Source: Favolaschia claudopus (lineage: Eukaryota > Basidiomycota > Agaricomycetes > Agaricales > Mycenaceae). Taken from it: a DNA stretch of 64,000 bases. Both the position numbers and the translations under genes were made by a program. A model generated the notes under the pieces. That model was given only the letters and a program-made list of their open reading frames with translations, made no database searches and was not told where the DNA came from. The stretch is from the NCBI GenBank assembly GCA_037176885.1, contig JAWWNJ010000020.1, positions 1,550,001-1,614,000 of the forward strand, given 5' to 3'. Every line of letters begins with the position of its first letter. Positions within the stretch are counted from its first letter, which is position 1. Shown here in pieces: positions 33,984 to 44,878 of this stretch.

Positions 33984-35352
33984 TCATTTTAAGACATCTT
34001 TCATGAGGGGTGACAATGCTGCATCAGTTTTTCCAACTGCGTTGTGTGAGGCGCAGCGCTGGAAATTACGGCGCCGGCCGAAATAACAAATTCCTAAAAC
34101 GAGAGCTGCCACGAGGCTAATTCCCACCATGATGGAAAGTGCGATCAGATCTGGGTGCAGAATGACGCCTTTTCCAGAGGTTTCGGTAAGGTCGGAGTCT
34201 ACTTCGATGTTCCTTCCAATTGTGGGGGCAGGTGATGGCCTACGGACAATTAATATTATTACTCACACTGTGCACTGGTGGCACTGACGCTACTGTTATT
34301 TCTGGGCAATTTGATGGGCCATTGACAAAGTCTCCTGTCTATCCGCAAAATTGGTCAGAGTTTGGCTTAAGTCAGTGGTAACATACGTTGGAGTAGGTGC
34401 AAGCGTCCTCTGCGTTGAAGTAGATGCAAGTAAAGAAATCACCAAGTTGGGAGCCATCCTCCAACGCCTCCTGATTCTTATCTTGATCAGGACACTTCAT
34501 TGGGGGAAACAATGTTGAATGGGGGGACAGCGGCCCAGGTACACGCGACAGGGGGCAGTTTCCCGGCCCACTAGACAGTTTCTCCTATGGGGCGTGTGAC
34601 GCAAGGGATCTCGCGAATCCGGTGAACGCACCGGTGTGTATACGCAGGGGGCCACTTCGTTAAAGTAGAAGCAGTCAGTCGTGTCTGCGTTTGAGGCACC
34701 AGTATCCAGAAGTGCATTGTCTCCGTTGAAAAAGGCACACCGAGCTTCTCCTGACGAGAGCGCTGGGGGACAATTTGCGGGGCCACTGGAATAGTTTTCC
34801 TAAGGATGTGATTAGACTCTCGACCATTTGAACCAGTGTGCTTGACAGACGGGAGTATAGACACACGGAGCGATTTCCTTGGTATAAAAGCAGTCCGTCG
34901 TATCGGCATTCGAAGCACCACTCTGCAGTGGTGCCTGGTTCTTGTTTACGCTGGGGCAACGTGCAGGCGCTGCGGGGTCTCCAATTGATATGGGGCAACT
35001 TGGATTGCGCTCGGTGGAACTGACAGGGGCCCCACCGGTTGACTTATGAGATTTTTGTCAGTGTCCGCCAAAATGACAGAAGAAAGGGACGAACGCGGAA
35101 ATAAGAGCACATAACCGACTGTATTTTGCAATCAGAAATACCACATAAGGTTGTAGTGGTCTCATAGCTGCAAGTGTCGATCATGAAGCCATTCTCCGCG
35201 CTTACTCCGGAAGCGGTGAGTCTCATATCTAAGAGGTTGGTTGGCGGGCAGGGATTAGAGGGTGGACCCGGTGGGGCATCTGCCCGTCGGGTCGCGGTGA
35301 CTATAGGTGCGGCGGCAAGGAAGAAGACAGTTAGAAGTGACATACCCAACAT
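33984..35352 (-). CDS. secreted/membrane cysteine-rich modular protein
   Basis: ATG at 35352. Exon 1 (35352-35116) encodes a signal peptide (MLGMSLLTVFFLAAAPIVTA) and a Cys-containing domain. Exons 2 (35042-34851), 3 (34799-34632) and 4 (34584-34387) join in phase 0 across introns of about 47-73 bases. Each encodes one module of the form NCPP...SNADTTDCFY..EVAPCVYTP; exons 2 and 3 share SNADTTDCFY and APCVYTP almost exactly, and exon 4 is a diverged version (CIYFNAEDACTY). Exon 5 (from 34338) begins TGDFVNGPSNCP. A last exon encodes a transmembrane helix (ALSIMVGISLVAALVLGICY) and a short Arg-rich tail ending MKDVLK at 33984. The junction before the membrane exon is unresolved: the best donor (GTGAGT) would leave only a 27-base intron. 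The architecture suggests a single-pass surface protein; the ligand is unknown. I know no characterised relative. Confidence 0.7.
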
Positions 35353-35520
35353 TGTCTGATTACAGTTGCGGTGGAGAATGAGATAGAAATCCTCGCGGTA
35401 TTTAAACAGAACCGGGGATGCAGTGGGGCCGATGGAGACCAATCAATCATGCCTAATTGCCTATTGTTTTCTCTATGGAAAGAAAGCATTTTAGAGGTCT
35501 CATTCATATACAGTCGGATA
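35353..35520. promoter_or_regulatory. upstream region of the cysteine-rich gene
   Basis: On the minus strand a TTTAAATA word lies at about 35406-35399, some 50 bases before the ATG, the only TATA-like word near the start. No other regulatory site can be supported. Confidence 0.3.
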
Positions 35521-35655
35521 TGTCAGCGTAATTTGCTGTTCGGTATCGCCCGTATCGAGTGGTCAAGACAAGAAGTCTAAAGAAACTGCGTTTGTGTAGA
35601 GAACGTCGTGGTCTCGGTTACAAACGCATAAAGACTACGTAATGCTTACGAGAGT
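35521..35655 (+). repeat. dispersed repeat, copy 2 (partner at 29617-29715)
   Basis: Shares ordered words with 29617-29715 (TGTCAGCGTAAT, GCTGTTCGGTAT, CGCCCGTATCGAG). It lies directly left of the transposon-like fragment 35661-36065. Confidence 0.5.
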
Positions 35656-35660
35656 ACAGT

Positions 35661-36065
35661 ATGCTGGAAAGTAAACAGTGGTATGTAAGAATTGCAGGAT
35701 ACAAGAAAAGCGAATATTTCTTGTCTCACGAGGCCGTCGACATCGCACGGATTATCATCGAAGGTTATATTGCACTACTTTACGTCCATCGCGACCACCT
35801 CAGCGAGCTCTATCCCCTTCTCCCCTGGCTCCACTCCAGCGAGGCTTACGAACATCTCTTCGGCGAAGCACGTCGCATCGTCAAGGACTTTAGTATGCTG
35901 GACTTCCTCTACATGATCCCAAAGCTTCGCGTCAAGATTTGGGCGGCCATCCTTCGCGCGAAAACATCCAATCCAAAGGATCGTGCAGCTGGCTATTCGC
36001 ATACATATTTCGACAGCACTGGGCTCGACATTCTGGCCCTCTCTTCGTGCGCCGTCATTCGACAA
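35661..36065 (+). pseudogene. fragment of a multicopy transposon-like protein
   Basis: The open frame contains LLYVHRDHLSELYPLLPWLH, SSEAYEHLFGEARRIVKDF and LDFLYMIPKLRVKIW, then GYSHTYFDSTGLDILAL. I recall these blocks from large uncharacterised protein families repeated in mushroom genomes; the EHLFG...R word resembles the EHFFGxxR region of P-element/THAP-type transposases, but that is only an impression. Neither N- nor C-terminus is present: the frame runs into copia sequence at about 36070. Confidence 0.45.
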
Positions 36066-36069
36066 GGAA

Positions 36070-37575
36070 TAGACCGCAGCAGAACGGGACAGCAGAGCGT
36101 GCTAATCGCACAATTGATGAGCACACTACGGCTATGCTACATGAAGCTACACTGTGCGAAGTATTTGTCATGAAATTCAAAACAATAATGAGGAATTTCA
36201 AGATTCCTGATGTTTTGTCATGAACCACATCATGAAATTCAAGATGCCTTTCACGATGCTCAGAAACTCATTTTTACATATTAGTTGATGAGCATATAAA
36301 TTCATGACAAAACATCATGAATTTCATCATGCAAGACTGTCAAATTTTTGCTAAGTCCACTAGCCAGGTTGTTGAGTACAAAATGTACTCAATATCCTAC
36401 TCACACATCATCTACCCCTCCCTAATGTAAAGAGGGGTCGAAGAAGGTGGCCAAAAGGTGGGTCAGTAATATCTGGAACGGGTTCAGTAGTCGGATTCAC
36501 TCAAGGTAGCTGCATATATAATGTAACATGCTACTGTTAATAATTCCATCTTGGCTGACTTGGATGTATGCACCCGGCTGCCTGTGTCAGGGACAGCTTG
36601 AGGTCGTGTGTTCGAGTCTCTCTGGTGTCGATATATTTCTTTCACCTTTTTGCTCCTTTTCACTGCCAAAATCATGATGTTATCGTTATGAATCCACAAC
36701 AAAACATCATGAAAATAACGTCATGAATGTTCCCATAACCGTAATGAATTTCACGATGCACTTTCATGATGTTGCGTTGTGAATTTCAAGAGTGCATCAT
36801 GAATTTCGTGACAATTCATCGTGAACTTTCTAATGAATCGTCGTGAAAAACATGAGGAATTTCATGATACTTTGACTGCACAGTGCTAATCTGCCGCCTT
36901 CTTTTAAAGCGCTTGCAGTTGTAGCTTATGTTCATGTTAGCAATATGCATCCCTCAGCTCATATCCCTGGAGATACTACTCCGTTTGAGCTGTGGTACAA
37001 GCGTAAGCCTGATGTGTCACACCTTAGGGTGTGGGGTTGTCTTGCCTATGTTCATGTGCAGAGAGATAAACGGGAGAATTCCGGCATCCACTTTCAAAAG
37101 TGCGTCTTTGTGGGATATCCCACACAACACAAGGGATGGCTCTTCTACAATCCAGAGACACGCAAAACTGTTGTCTCTGAGCGCGCAGTCTTTCTCCAAG
37201 CGCTTAATGCTGCTCATGTGCATTCAGCAGAGTCTGCTCTACATGCTGGCGAGCCGCGCCCTTTTAAGCGTGAGGATGCTCATTTGTGGAAGGAAGCTGC
37301 TCTTGCTGAGATTAATGCTCTACTGCACCTGGGAAGTTGTGGATGCACCCCCTGGCGTTAAGCCAGTTCGTTCCCAATGGGTCTTTGTTATAAAGCACAA
37401 GTCTGATGGCTCTGTTGAGCGTTACAAGGCGAGACTCGTTGCAGATGGTCGCACCCAGAAATATGGTGTTGACTACAACGAGATTTTCTCCCCTACTGTA
37501 AAACCTGCCACACTCCGCATTGTCCTTGCACTGGCTGCACAGCACGACCTCAAACTTCGTTCCATTGACTTCTCA
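36070..37575 (+). pseudogene. Ty1/copia pol fragment (integrase end to reverse transcriptase start)
   Basis: Begins inside integrase with RPQQNGTAERANRTIDEHTT (the E of the DDE triad lies in AER). After the inserted element 36150-36885 it resumes with LPPSFKALAVVAYVHVSNMH, then IPGDTTPFELWYKRKPDVSH. It continues through a frameshift near 37320 into the RT start with WVFVIKHKSDGSVERYKARL and DYNEIFSPTVKPATLRIVLA. It stops at LRSIDFS, before the YVDD motif. No LTR is seen, so it is an internal fragment. The gene is unrelated in detail to the copia element at 58808. Confidence 0.8.
36150..36885. mobile_element. CACTA-like (CMC) non-autonomous element
   Basis: Starts CACTGTGC and ends GCACAGTG, with CTA directly outside on each side (36147-36149, 36886-36888), a 3-base target duplication. 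Both subterminal regions carry many copies of TCATGAAATTC and variants in both orientations, the hallmark of CACTA elements. Removing it with one CTA restores an open integrase frame (HEANLPPSF). The interior has a perfect pol III B-box word (GTTCGAGTC) near 36610 but no full tRNA. Confidence 0.8.
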
Positions 37576-38785
37576 CCAGATTGGGAATTTTGCCTAATAC
37601 AAGTCTTAGATAGAGGTTCAATGAAGGGTTCTTATTGGGCTGATCTGCCAAAATGTCCCTTGGTCTTTTGCTATATGACCCACAAAAAATTCAGACCACT
37701 TTTTTTTCTGAGTGTTTCTATGTGGTTTTCTCACCAAACGGGACACTTTCCAAAAATCTCGGAGGAAAATTTGGCCAGCACAGCCACAGGATAGTCATCT
37801 CAGCACGCTTCGGCAGCTCGCTTAAGGGTGGGACCTGTCTTAAGTAAGGTGCGGGGATCCCACGCTCTCTATCTTACGTGAGGGTGTGTGGAGGACTAAA
37901 CGCTATCCGGCAACCCCGGTGATGGCAGATCGGTCGCCAGACCGATTAAAGCCGATGGCCACGGCCAGTAAAACCCTCGGCAATCTTAGGCAAACGACTC
38001 AGTTTGATTGCAGCTATCAGGCTTGTAAACGGCTAAGCTGTAGCATCAAATTTCAGTTTTCGGACCCAAAAAACATGACCGATTGCACAGCCACACATTG
38101 TTTACCGGTGCATAGAGCCTCGGACCGAGACAGAATGTCTATTTCTTGTGCTTTCACGGTAAGTAGATCAAGGTTTAGACCGCCAGGAGCGGAGAAAAGG
38201 GCAAAAAATGTAGGAAATTTTGGTTCAACAGCCGAAAAAAATGACCGATTGCGTAAGAAAATGAGGTCTTAACGTGAATCGCATTCTTTTCATCGGTTTC
38301 CTTCCAAAAAAATTGGTTTTGAACTCTAATTCTCAGCCGATCACTCACGGCACGTGTGCCGAAAAGGTGGCGGTTGGCACTCGGAGAATTAATGGTATGT
38401 ACCCCGTCTGGTCTCCATATTCGCTGAGATTATCTTCTTATCCTAGGGTATCAGTGGTCAACGCGCCCATTTCGGGTTGGTATTTGTGCGGACCCGTTAT
38501 GTAGTTCAATAGCTCAGACAGCATGATACGTATCCTTGAAGCTTGACTTGCAGTTGTGGACTTGCAACTTATTGACAAACGAAGTACTAGTTTAAAAGAG
38601 TTTAAGTCGTCAAGTTTCACGCAAATTCACCATGTTGAAGCGATGCCGAGAATCCTGCCGCAATGTTGGCCGAAACATTGCCGCCATCAACATCGCCTTT
38701 TTGGGCGGATAAAATAAGTAAGGGAGAAGAAACGTGACATGACCACGTGATCTCCACGTAACCATTCTCAAACTCCTGTGCATAC
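37576..38785. other. gap without recognisable gene
   Basis: I find no supported gene or element end. Plus-strand frames at 37886-38272 and 38274-38504 are open but resemble nothing. Confidence 0.4.
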
Positions 38786-39412
38786 TTGTCGTACGTTCCG
38801 CCCTCCGATTATACCCTTGCCCACCACTCCTCATCGGTTCTTCTCAACGATATGGCCCTGCCTGCATATGTTTCCGATCGCTTTCAGTTGTTCAACCGAG
38901 CCACTTCTGATGAGAGCGAGTGGTACGGGCCAATCAACACTCTTCTGGGGTATCTCTTCCCCCCGCAAGAGTACGAAGTCGCTCCCCAGTACAAAGGACC
39001 AGTATATCCCGGCTCCGTCGACTTCACCACGCTCTATATCGTGCGCTCTGCTCGCGGAAGCAGCAAACATCCCATTTGTTTTATCGAGATCAAGCCTGCA
39101 GGCCTCCTTCAGGAGCTGGCGGCTAGGTCAGCCGCGGATCGACAAATGCGCGAGAGATTTGATCGGCTTGTCGAGTGCCTCATCATCCCGAAGCTGATTG
39201 GGTTGAGTGCGATAGGGTCACAATTCGCCATCTACGAATATGACCGAGCGTCGCACGAGCTCACCCCCGCGGAAATCCCCAGAGATACCCGGATTGTCAA
39301 CGACACGGCCCCCGCTGCGCGCTGGGCCCACGACTTTTTGGACGGTGGTGAAGGTGAGGCTAAGCTGCTGTCAGTGGCGCAGTCCATCCGCGAACTGTGT
39401 GACGCTCTTTGA
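38786..39412 (+). CDS. short basidiomycete protein with possible PD-(D/E)XK nuclease core
   Basis: Single exon, 208 residues from ATG 38786, or 186 from the ATG at 38852 (MALPAYVSDRF), which may be the real start because the family resemblance begins there. Blocks in order: WYGPINTLLGYLFPPQEYEV, SVDFTTLYIV, then FIEIKPAG, then SAADRQMRERFD, and LIGLSAIGSQFAIYEYDRA near the end. The spacing of the D in VDF and the E-I-K pair (positions near 39016 and 39085-39093), with hydrophobic strands around them, matches the D...ExK core of PD-(D/E)XK nucleases; I recall many mushroom proteins of this shape with no known role. Nuclease activity is inference. The frame is intact and GC-rich, unlike its repeat neighbours. 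Confidence 0.7.
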   Translation: MSYVPPSDYTLAHHSSSVLLNDMALPAYVSDRFQLFNRATSDESEWYGPINTLLGYLFPPQEYEVAPQYKGPVYPGSVDFTTLYIVRSARGSSKHPICFIEIKPAGLLQELAARSAADRQMRERFDRLVECLIIPKLIGLSAIGSQFAIYEYDRASHELTPAEIPRDTRIVNDTAPAARWAHDFLDGGEGEAKLLSVAQSIRELCDAL

Positions 39413-39594
39413 GCACTCGAGGTAAATCTTTGTTTCGACGCCTTGGGAACGCTTATCCATCCATCACCCTCCCCACAGGTCTAGGTGGTCGATGCAGATT
39501 CTCTGTTGTATTTTGTTTGTTCCCGATTGCGCATGGTTCTCGTTTACTTCCGAGTGCAACTCGCGCCCCGGGGTTTTACATTACTCCTGAAATT

Positions 39595-39900
39595 ATTGTC
39601 ACGGTGAATCCACCCCCAACCGAATCATCGGTTGAACGAAATTTCCTCGACGAAAACATTTCTGTTATACGGCTTGATTGCTACGGATGCGGCGATTTGG
39701 GCCATGAAATTTCTGAATGCCCATCCCTCAATGAAATTATCTCTTGCGGCGATTTGCTCAGGGATAATGTGGGCAACCTCTGTTGGCCCAACGGCCTGCA
39801 TCTGCGACGTTCCACCGATCAGACTGAGACTTATATCGATGCGTTCAACCGACAGTGTGTTCCTAAAAATCCTGTTTCATGTCCTTGTGAGAATACGTAG
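39595..39900 (+). pseudogene. gag-like fragment with zinc knuckle
   Basis: The open frame contains a CCHC zinc knuckle, CYGCGDLGHEISEC (C-x2-C-x4-H-x4-C), followed by a short acidic and Pro-Asn-Gly stretch (NLCWPNGLHLRR). In mushroom genomes this order (knuckle, then a segment ending in PNG or ADG) occurs in retrotransposon gag proteins. No protease or RT follows. It begins after a diverged leader, so it is a fragment or a domesticated piece. Confidence 0.5.
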
Positions 39901-40650
39901 TTTGTTTCGGTGTGCTATGACAGTGATGTACTCGCGTATCAATACACTTGTCGTTGCTTGCCCCCTTCGTCCATCTGTGTCTGAGTCGAGCCACCCACTG
40001 ACCATAGTGGTCTGAGACCATCCTTCTGTCTACCCCCCCTATTTCTCACGGTCCTCCACCCCAAATTCAATCGCATTTTGTCTATGCATATGCGAAAGAT
40101 CCTGCGACTTCAACGATCGAAATAGCTGATTCCACTCCATCCAATATGCCGTCCTCGCCTTCGCATTTCTTCCTTTCGTATCCCAACATTGATATCGCAC
40201 TCACCGTGGCTCTCCTACCACAACACCTTTTCAAGAATTTATGCCTGGAGAGCGAAGAACAATCCCCCGAGATGCTCGACGGCCCAACTTCCGCCGTGCT
40301 GCACCGTGATATTCCAACTCCGACAACTCTCTCCACACCTGCTTGTTTATCCTGTCGTCGCCCGCACTGTACCCTCCTCCGCGTACTTGAGCATAAAATC
40401 TGTAATTTTCTAGCGCAGACTATCAGTCTAGTCAACCATTTTATACACTAGAGACGATATGAGATTTATTTTTGCTGCTTTCTGAGCTCTGAGTACCTCC
40501 TGTGCAAGCACAAGGCCGGGTCAACCGGCAATAGTCCCTGGCCCGATCACATGCTAAGTCCCACCTTGATGACGTAGTTGGACTGGGATCTTGTGTACAA
40601 AAATAGAACTCTGTCATAGTTTGATGGAGCTCCACAGGAATAATGTAGTA
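39901..40650. other. gap without recognisable gene
   Basis: A plus-strand frame at 40146-40451 is open (101 codons) but has no recognisable domain. Confidence 0.4.
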
Positions 40651-41053
40651 TCGTGCCAAATTGTAGGTCTGGATTTGCACAACAGGTCTGGATTTTCAAT
40701 TTTTCTCTTCTCCCTTTTCGATTTGGACCTCCGGACTTTTCGGAATCTGTTTGTATGCTATTGGGCTATACATCCTGCAAGTTTGATAGCGATACGGCCA
40801 AAGGAAGGCAGTAAGAAAAACGGGCTTTCATCAAGGTATTTTGATGGATTGACAGGACAGATCAAAAACCTCGAGAAAACGGCGAACGTTTCTTGACATT
40901 GGACTTGCATGAAATCGTGAGGATTTTAGCTCTACCCATAGTGAATTGGTACCGGAATAAATGCCGAAAAATCCGGAGACCCAAAGTGCAAAGGGAGGAG
41001 AGAAAAATCGAAAATCCAGACCCATTGTGAAAATCCAGACCTATTTGGCACGA
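40651..41053. mobile_element. MITE with TCGTGCCAAAT ends
   Basis: Starts TCGTGCCAAATTGTAGGTCT and ends with the near-complement (AGACCTATTTGGCACGA). About 80 bases pair imperfectly, including GTCTGGATTTTC and CTCTTCTCCC words. TAGTA lies directly outside both ends (40646-40650, 41054-41058), so the target duplication is TAGTA or simply TA. It is non-coding. Confidence 0.7.
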
Positions 41054-41277
41054 TAGTAATGGGACTTGGGCAGAAGGGCTAATTACTTGTGATGTGGGCC
41101 AATAGCGCGGTAATAGCGAATATTCCCAATATGGTTGACCATCATCTGATCAACACTGCCTCACGGAATTGTTCCGGACGACCCTTCCACTGTAAATGCA
41201 TCGTTCAACCGTTCAACATCGCGCATTTGGGGGCTTTAACTTCAAGTCCTGCAATGAGGGGATTAGTACAAAGATTA

Positions 41278-41472
41278 GAGCCTTTGCGGTAGCCACCGGT
41301 GGCTTTAGGTGACCAGTTTTTCTCGAAACCGAATGACAGCGTGTGGCTGTATTAGCCACCATTTGTACGTCCTATTGAGGGGATTCCATGGTGGCTACCT
41401 TGAACCGTAGACTCAAAAAACCATTGCACACGAGGAGCCACCGAAAGCCACCGGTGGCTACCGCAAAGTCTC
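41278..41472. mobile_element. short MITE with CTTTGCGGTAGCC ends
   Basis: Ends GAGCCTTTGCGGTAGCCACC and its near-complement, TA outside (41276-41277, 41473-41474). The arms contain the self-complementary word GCCACCGGTGGC. At 195 bases it is one of the smallest elements of the window. Confidence 0.7.
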
Positions 41473-41474
41473 TA

Positions 41475-42428
41475 TTATTGACACTGATTTCTGTGTATTT
41501 TCATCAGATAATGCAACGGTTGATTTATGGAATTGAATGAATTCTCAATGCTTCGTTGCGTTGATTCTTCAAGTTCTCCTAGTACTTGGGCTCTCATTTG
41601 AAACATTATTTATTAATCAAGCTTCAAGACAGCAAGCTAGTGTTTGTTGGAAGGGAACCCGATTCACAGAACCAAAACCTGTTTTGAAACTGGACAAGAT
41701 GGGAGTGCCAGTTGAATCAGAAGTTGTTAATCTGATTCTCATTCAAGCTAACAGAGTCAAGCTTACCAGAGGGTCTGCTTCCTAAAAGTCAGCTTTGTGA
41801 GTTCACAGCTTGAGTTTAATTTGATGCACTCCATCTCGAGCTCTAAAGTAATATCAATACACCAAAGAAGGGACAGAGTAAAATGGATATCATAGAAAGA
41901 GCCTCTCTTATATTCCGGCTATTCCCCGATGCGCAAACCGGAGATATTTCGACTCGAAGAAGCTTCAAGATGTTGTGTTGACTCAGGCTTGAAAATGGGA
42001 TGGTATTGGGACCCTTTAAAGATGGTTAAGTAAGAGGTGAACTATATTAACTGAGAACAAACCACTAAAGTAACAGTGAGAGCAATCATCCACGCGAAGA
42101 AACTGGCAAGATTGTGGAGGATTGATGTAATCATCACGTGATGGCGTCCTGCCGTCACGAAATCTGGCTGATGCGGGCTAGCACAGTCCTCGGGCCTTGC
42201 TCGGGCCGTCGAATAAACCTTTTATGTGGGGGTCGGCAATACCGGTAGGCCTGATGGCCCATCAGATCAAGTCACAGCCACCCGAAAAGACGTCGAATCT
42301 CTCCTCTCACCGACTCTCGACGATTTACACCTCTCTGCACTCAACCAGGTCACCGACACCGGAATAGCAACTATGATACATTATTTAGCATCCTATAAAC
42401 AATCTTTAACTACAAGAATTATATTGGA
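41475..42428. other. gap without recognisable gene
   Basis: No gene is supported. A plus-strand frame at 41537-41785 is open but featureless. Confidence 0.4.
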
Positions 42429-44111
42429 TTATTCTTCCATCTCCCGCTCCTCCTCTGCATTCCAATCTTCTTCGACGACAACTTCTGGCTCCAGAGAAGG
42501 CACAACAGGGCTTGGGTATGCATCTGGGTTCAGCTGGAACTGCTTCAGAGCCTCCTCGACTGCGCGCTGCTTGTCAGCTCTGAGTTTAAGCTGGCTGTTC
42601 GGCTTGATATTAGGAATCCCACGAAGACGCAAGATCTTGAGCTGCTCCTCGAGTTTCTTGATGGTTGTCTTCTGCGCATAGACCTGGGAAATCGAAGTGA
42701 AGATCGCAATCTTCAATAACTCAGCCAGTTCAATGGCTTGCTGCCTGCGCTTGGCAAGCTCCTTCTCCTCCTTCATACGTGCCAACCGGATACGGAACTC
42801 TGCGAGTTCCTGTTTTCTCTTTGCTTCCAACTTGCTCGCATCAAGAGCTCGGGCTGCACCCCGCAGATGAACATGATCCTCTTCCACCAGCACGGCATCC
42901 ATGAATGCCTGTGTATCGTTCCGCTTGTACATCGCCATCGCGTTGTACTGATGAAGCGTCAAGCGCGGATAAGCCCGCATCATGACTCTGTATGCACCAA
43001 GCGATCCCTCGTTGGCATCGTTTGTCGAAGGCATCCAAGCCAATTGAAGTTCGGTGGCTGATACCTCATCGATTAACCCTCCAGGCGCAAATTCGTCAGA
43101 GAAGCGGACCCAAGTGTTCAGAGCTCCACGGAAAAATGAAAGAGTAATCGCCTTGAGGTTTGGAAGCTTTGGCATTAACGCAACGACCGCGGAAATCGCT
43201 TTGGGGCCTTCCCACATCTTCCCGTCCAGGCTGGCAGTGACATGGGAAATGTCGGCGGTGAAAAGGAGATCGGGGTTCTCCAGAATCGCTTGGATGTGGT
43301 CGCGCACCTCCCTGTGGAGGGGCCTGAGCTCGAGGAGGTTTGTTTCCTCTGTTCCCGGACCTCGAACGAAGCGCATGTACGGGTGGGTGATGCACATTTG
43401 GTATAATACCATCGCACAAAGCTCCTCGAGGGTGGGAATATCTTCTAATGCACGGCGCAGGTTGAGTTCGATGTTGGTGAGTGTGGAACTTGCTTTTGAA
43501 AACTGTATGCCTTTTAGGAATTCCAGATACAGCTCGCGATGTTTGATCAATTCTGCTGCGGCAAGTCCGTGGCTGCCGAAACGAGTTTGGTTTGTGGGCG
43601 GGAAACGAGCATGAGGTTGGCCGGTTTTTGAGGTAAAGAAGTCGACGTGACCGTCTCCCTGCCCAACTTTACCGTCCTTGTTGTGAAAAATTGCGCCAGC
43701 TATGGAACAAGTTTTGACGCCGCCGCGGGTCGACGCCTCGAAGGCCTGCTGCTCTAGCTCGGAAAGCTGATCAGGAACCTTCATACCAGGCTCCAGTATT
43801 CGCTTCAAGACTCTGGCGTTCTGTTTATTAGCGAGAATGACCGGCGGGGTGAGTCCAAGCCGAGCATGCTCTTGCATCATCTCCGCATTTCCGCCCTTGA
43901 AAGCTATTTTGATCCTTATGTCGGAAAAATCAAAAAAGGGTTGTTGGGCCTGGGCAGGCCTTGTAAGGTCTAATAAGGCCGTTGGGGAAAAGGAGGGTTA
44001 CAAGGTTTAAATACGTACCAAATACTACATATAGGGCCTTATAACACATAATGGACCTTATCGGACCCAATGAGGCTTGTCAGGCCTTACAAGGCATGTT
44101 CGGCGGCATTA

Positions 44112-44648
44112 CAGCTGTTCCCGAAATCTATGAGACTTTTCAAAGAAAATTGCGCGAGCTCAACTTTTGATCGGAGTGATAAGGCACACCATATATGGTA
44201 ATATCTCCGACGGCCGGTGGCCCGGTACGTCCGACCGTGGCTGCGGCGGCGTGGCATTCATTGAGCTGTCAGCTCTTGTGTCAGCTCCACCACAGTACAA
44301 TGATATAACGGACCTATGAGACACCAGTATCCCGGATGAGTCGGTCGAGAGCTGAGCGAGAGATTCCTGTGTCATGGGTAACCGCTACCCAATCCATGAT
44401 CTCGTCAAGATATAGTTCAGGAGCCTCTGCAAGCAATGTGAATAGGTCGTGGGTTTGGTCTGCATTGAGGTTGCGTGGGCGTCCGCGCACAGTAGTCGAA
44501 GGTGCTCTGACTGTGCCATAATCTTCTTTATTTTCTCTCCAGCGGAAGGTCGGAGATATTACCATATATGGTGTGCCTTATCACTCCGATCAAAAGTTGA
44601 GCTCGCGCAATTTTCTTTGAAAAGTCTCATAGATTTCGGGAACAGCTG
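44112..44648. mobile_element. Tc1-like non-autonomous element with about 100-base inverted ends
   Basis: Ends CAGCTGTTCCCGAAATCTAT and complement, TA outside (44110-44111, 44649-44650). The arms pair for about 100 bases (TTTTGATCGGAGTGATAAGG and complement). The interior retains the N-terminal helix-turn-helix part of a Tc1-like transposase on the minus strand. Confidence 0.8.
44314..44565 (-). pseudogene. N-terminal helix-turn-helix remnant of a Tc1-like transposase
   Basis: The open frame contains GRPRNLNADQTHDLFTLLAE, then ELYLDEIMDWV, then ISRSALDRLIRDTGVS. This is the GRPR linker and second helix-turn-helix pattern of Tc1/mariner transposases; such domains bind the element's own ends. 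The DDE catalytic part is gone. It shows that this element is an internal-deletion derivative of a full transposon. Confidence 0.65.
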
Positions 44649-44654
44649 TAAGCA

Positions 44655-44878
44655 AAAGTATTACCACTTTACCTTCTTTGTAAGGTGTCTGCTTGCACCT
44701 TGTCTTGACTTTCTAATACTATCTATTTCTATTGTACTACAATACTGACTCTAACAATTAATTACTGGTGCTTGCGAGAATCGAACGCTCGCCCTCTGCA
44801 GTGCGAATAAAATAATGGCAATGTTCAATACTGCTATGCTAAGAGAGCTTTCCAGATAGAGAAATCTTGTTCCATATA
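44655..44878 (-). other. pol III-like (tRNA-related) sequence
   Basis: On the minus strand, 44862-44764 has an A-box-like word (TTAGCATAGCAGTA), a B-box word (GTTCGATTC) in a good 5-base T-stem (GAGCG/CTCGC) and then AAGCACCA. The 5' acceptor strand does not pair with the 3' one, so this is a tRNA-derived relic or SINE head, not a functional tRNA. Confidence 0.3.

Noticed and set aside
36570..36640. B-box-containing stretch inside the CACTA-like element
   Set aside because: GTTCGAGTC is perfect, but the flanks do not fold as a tRNA.
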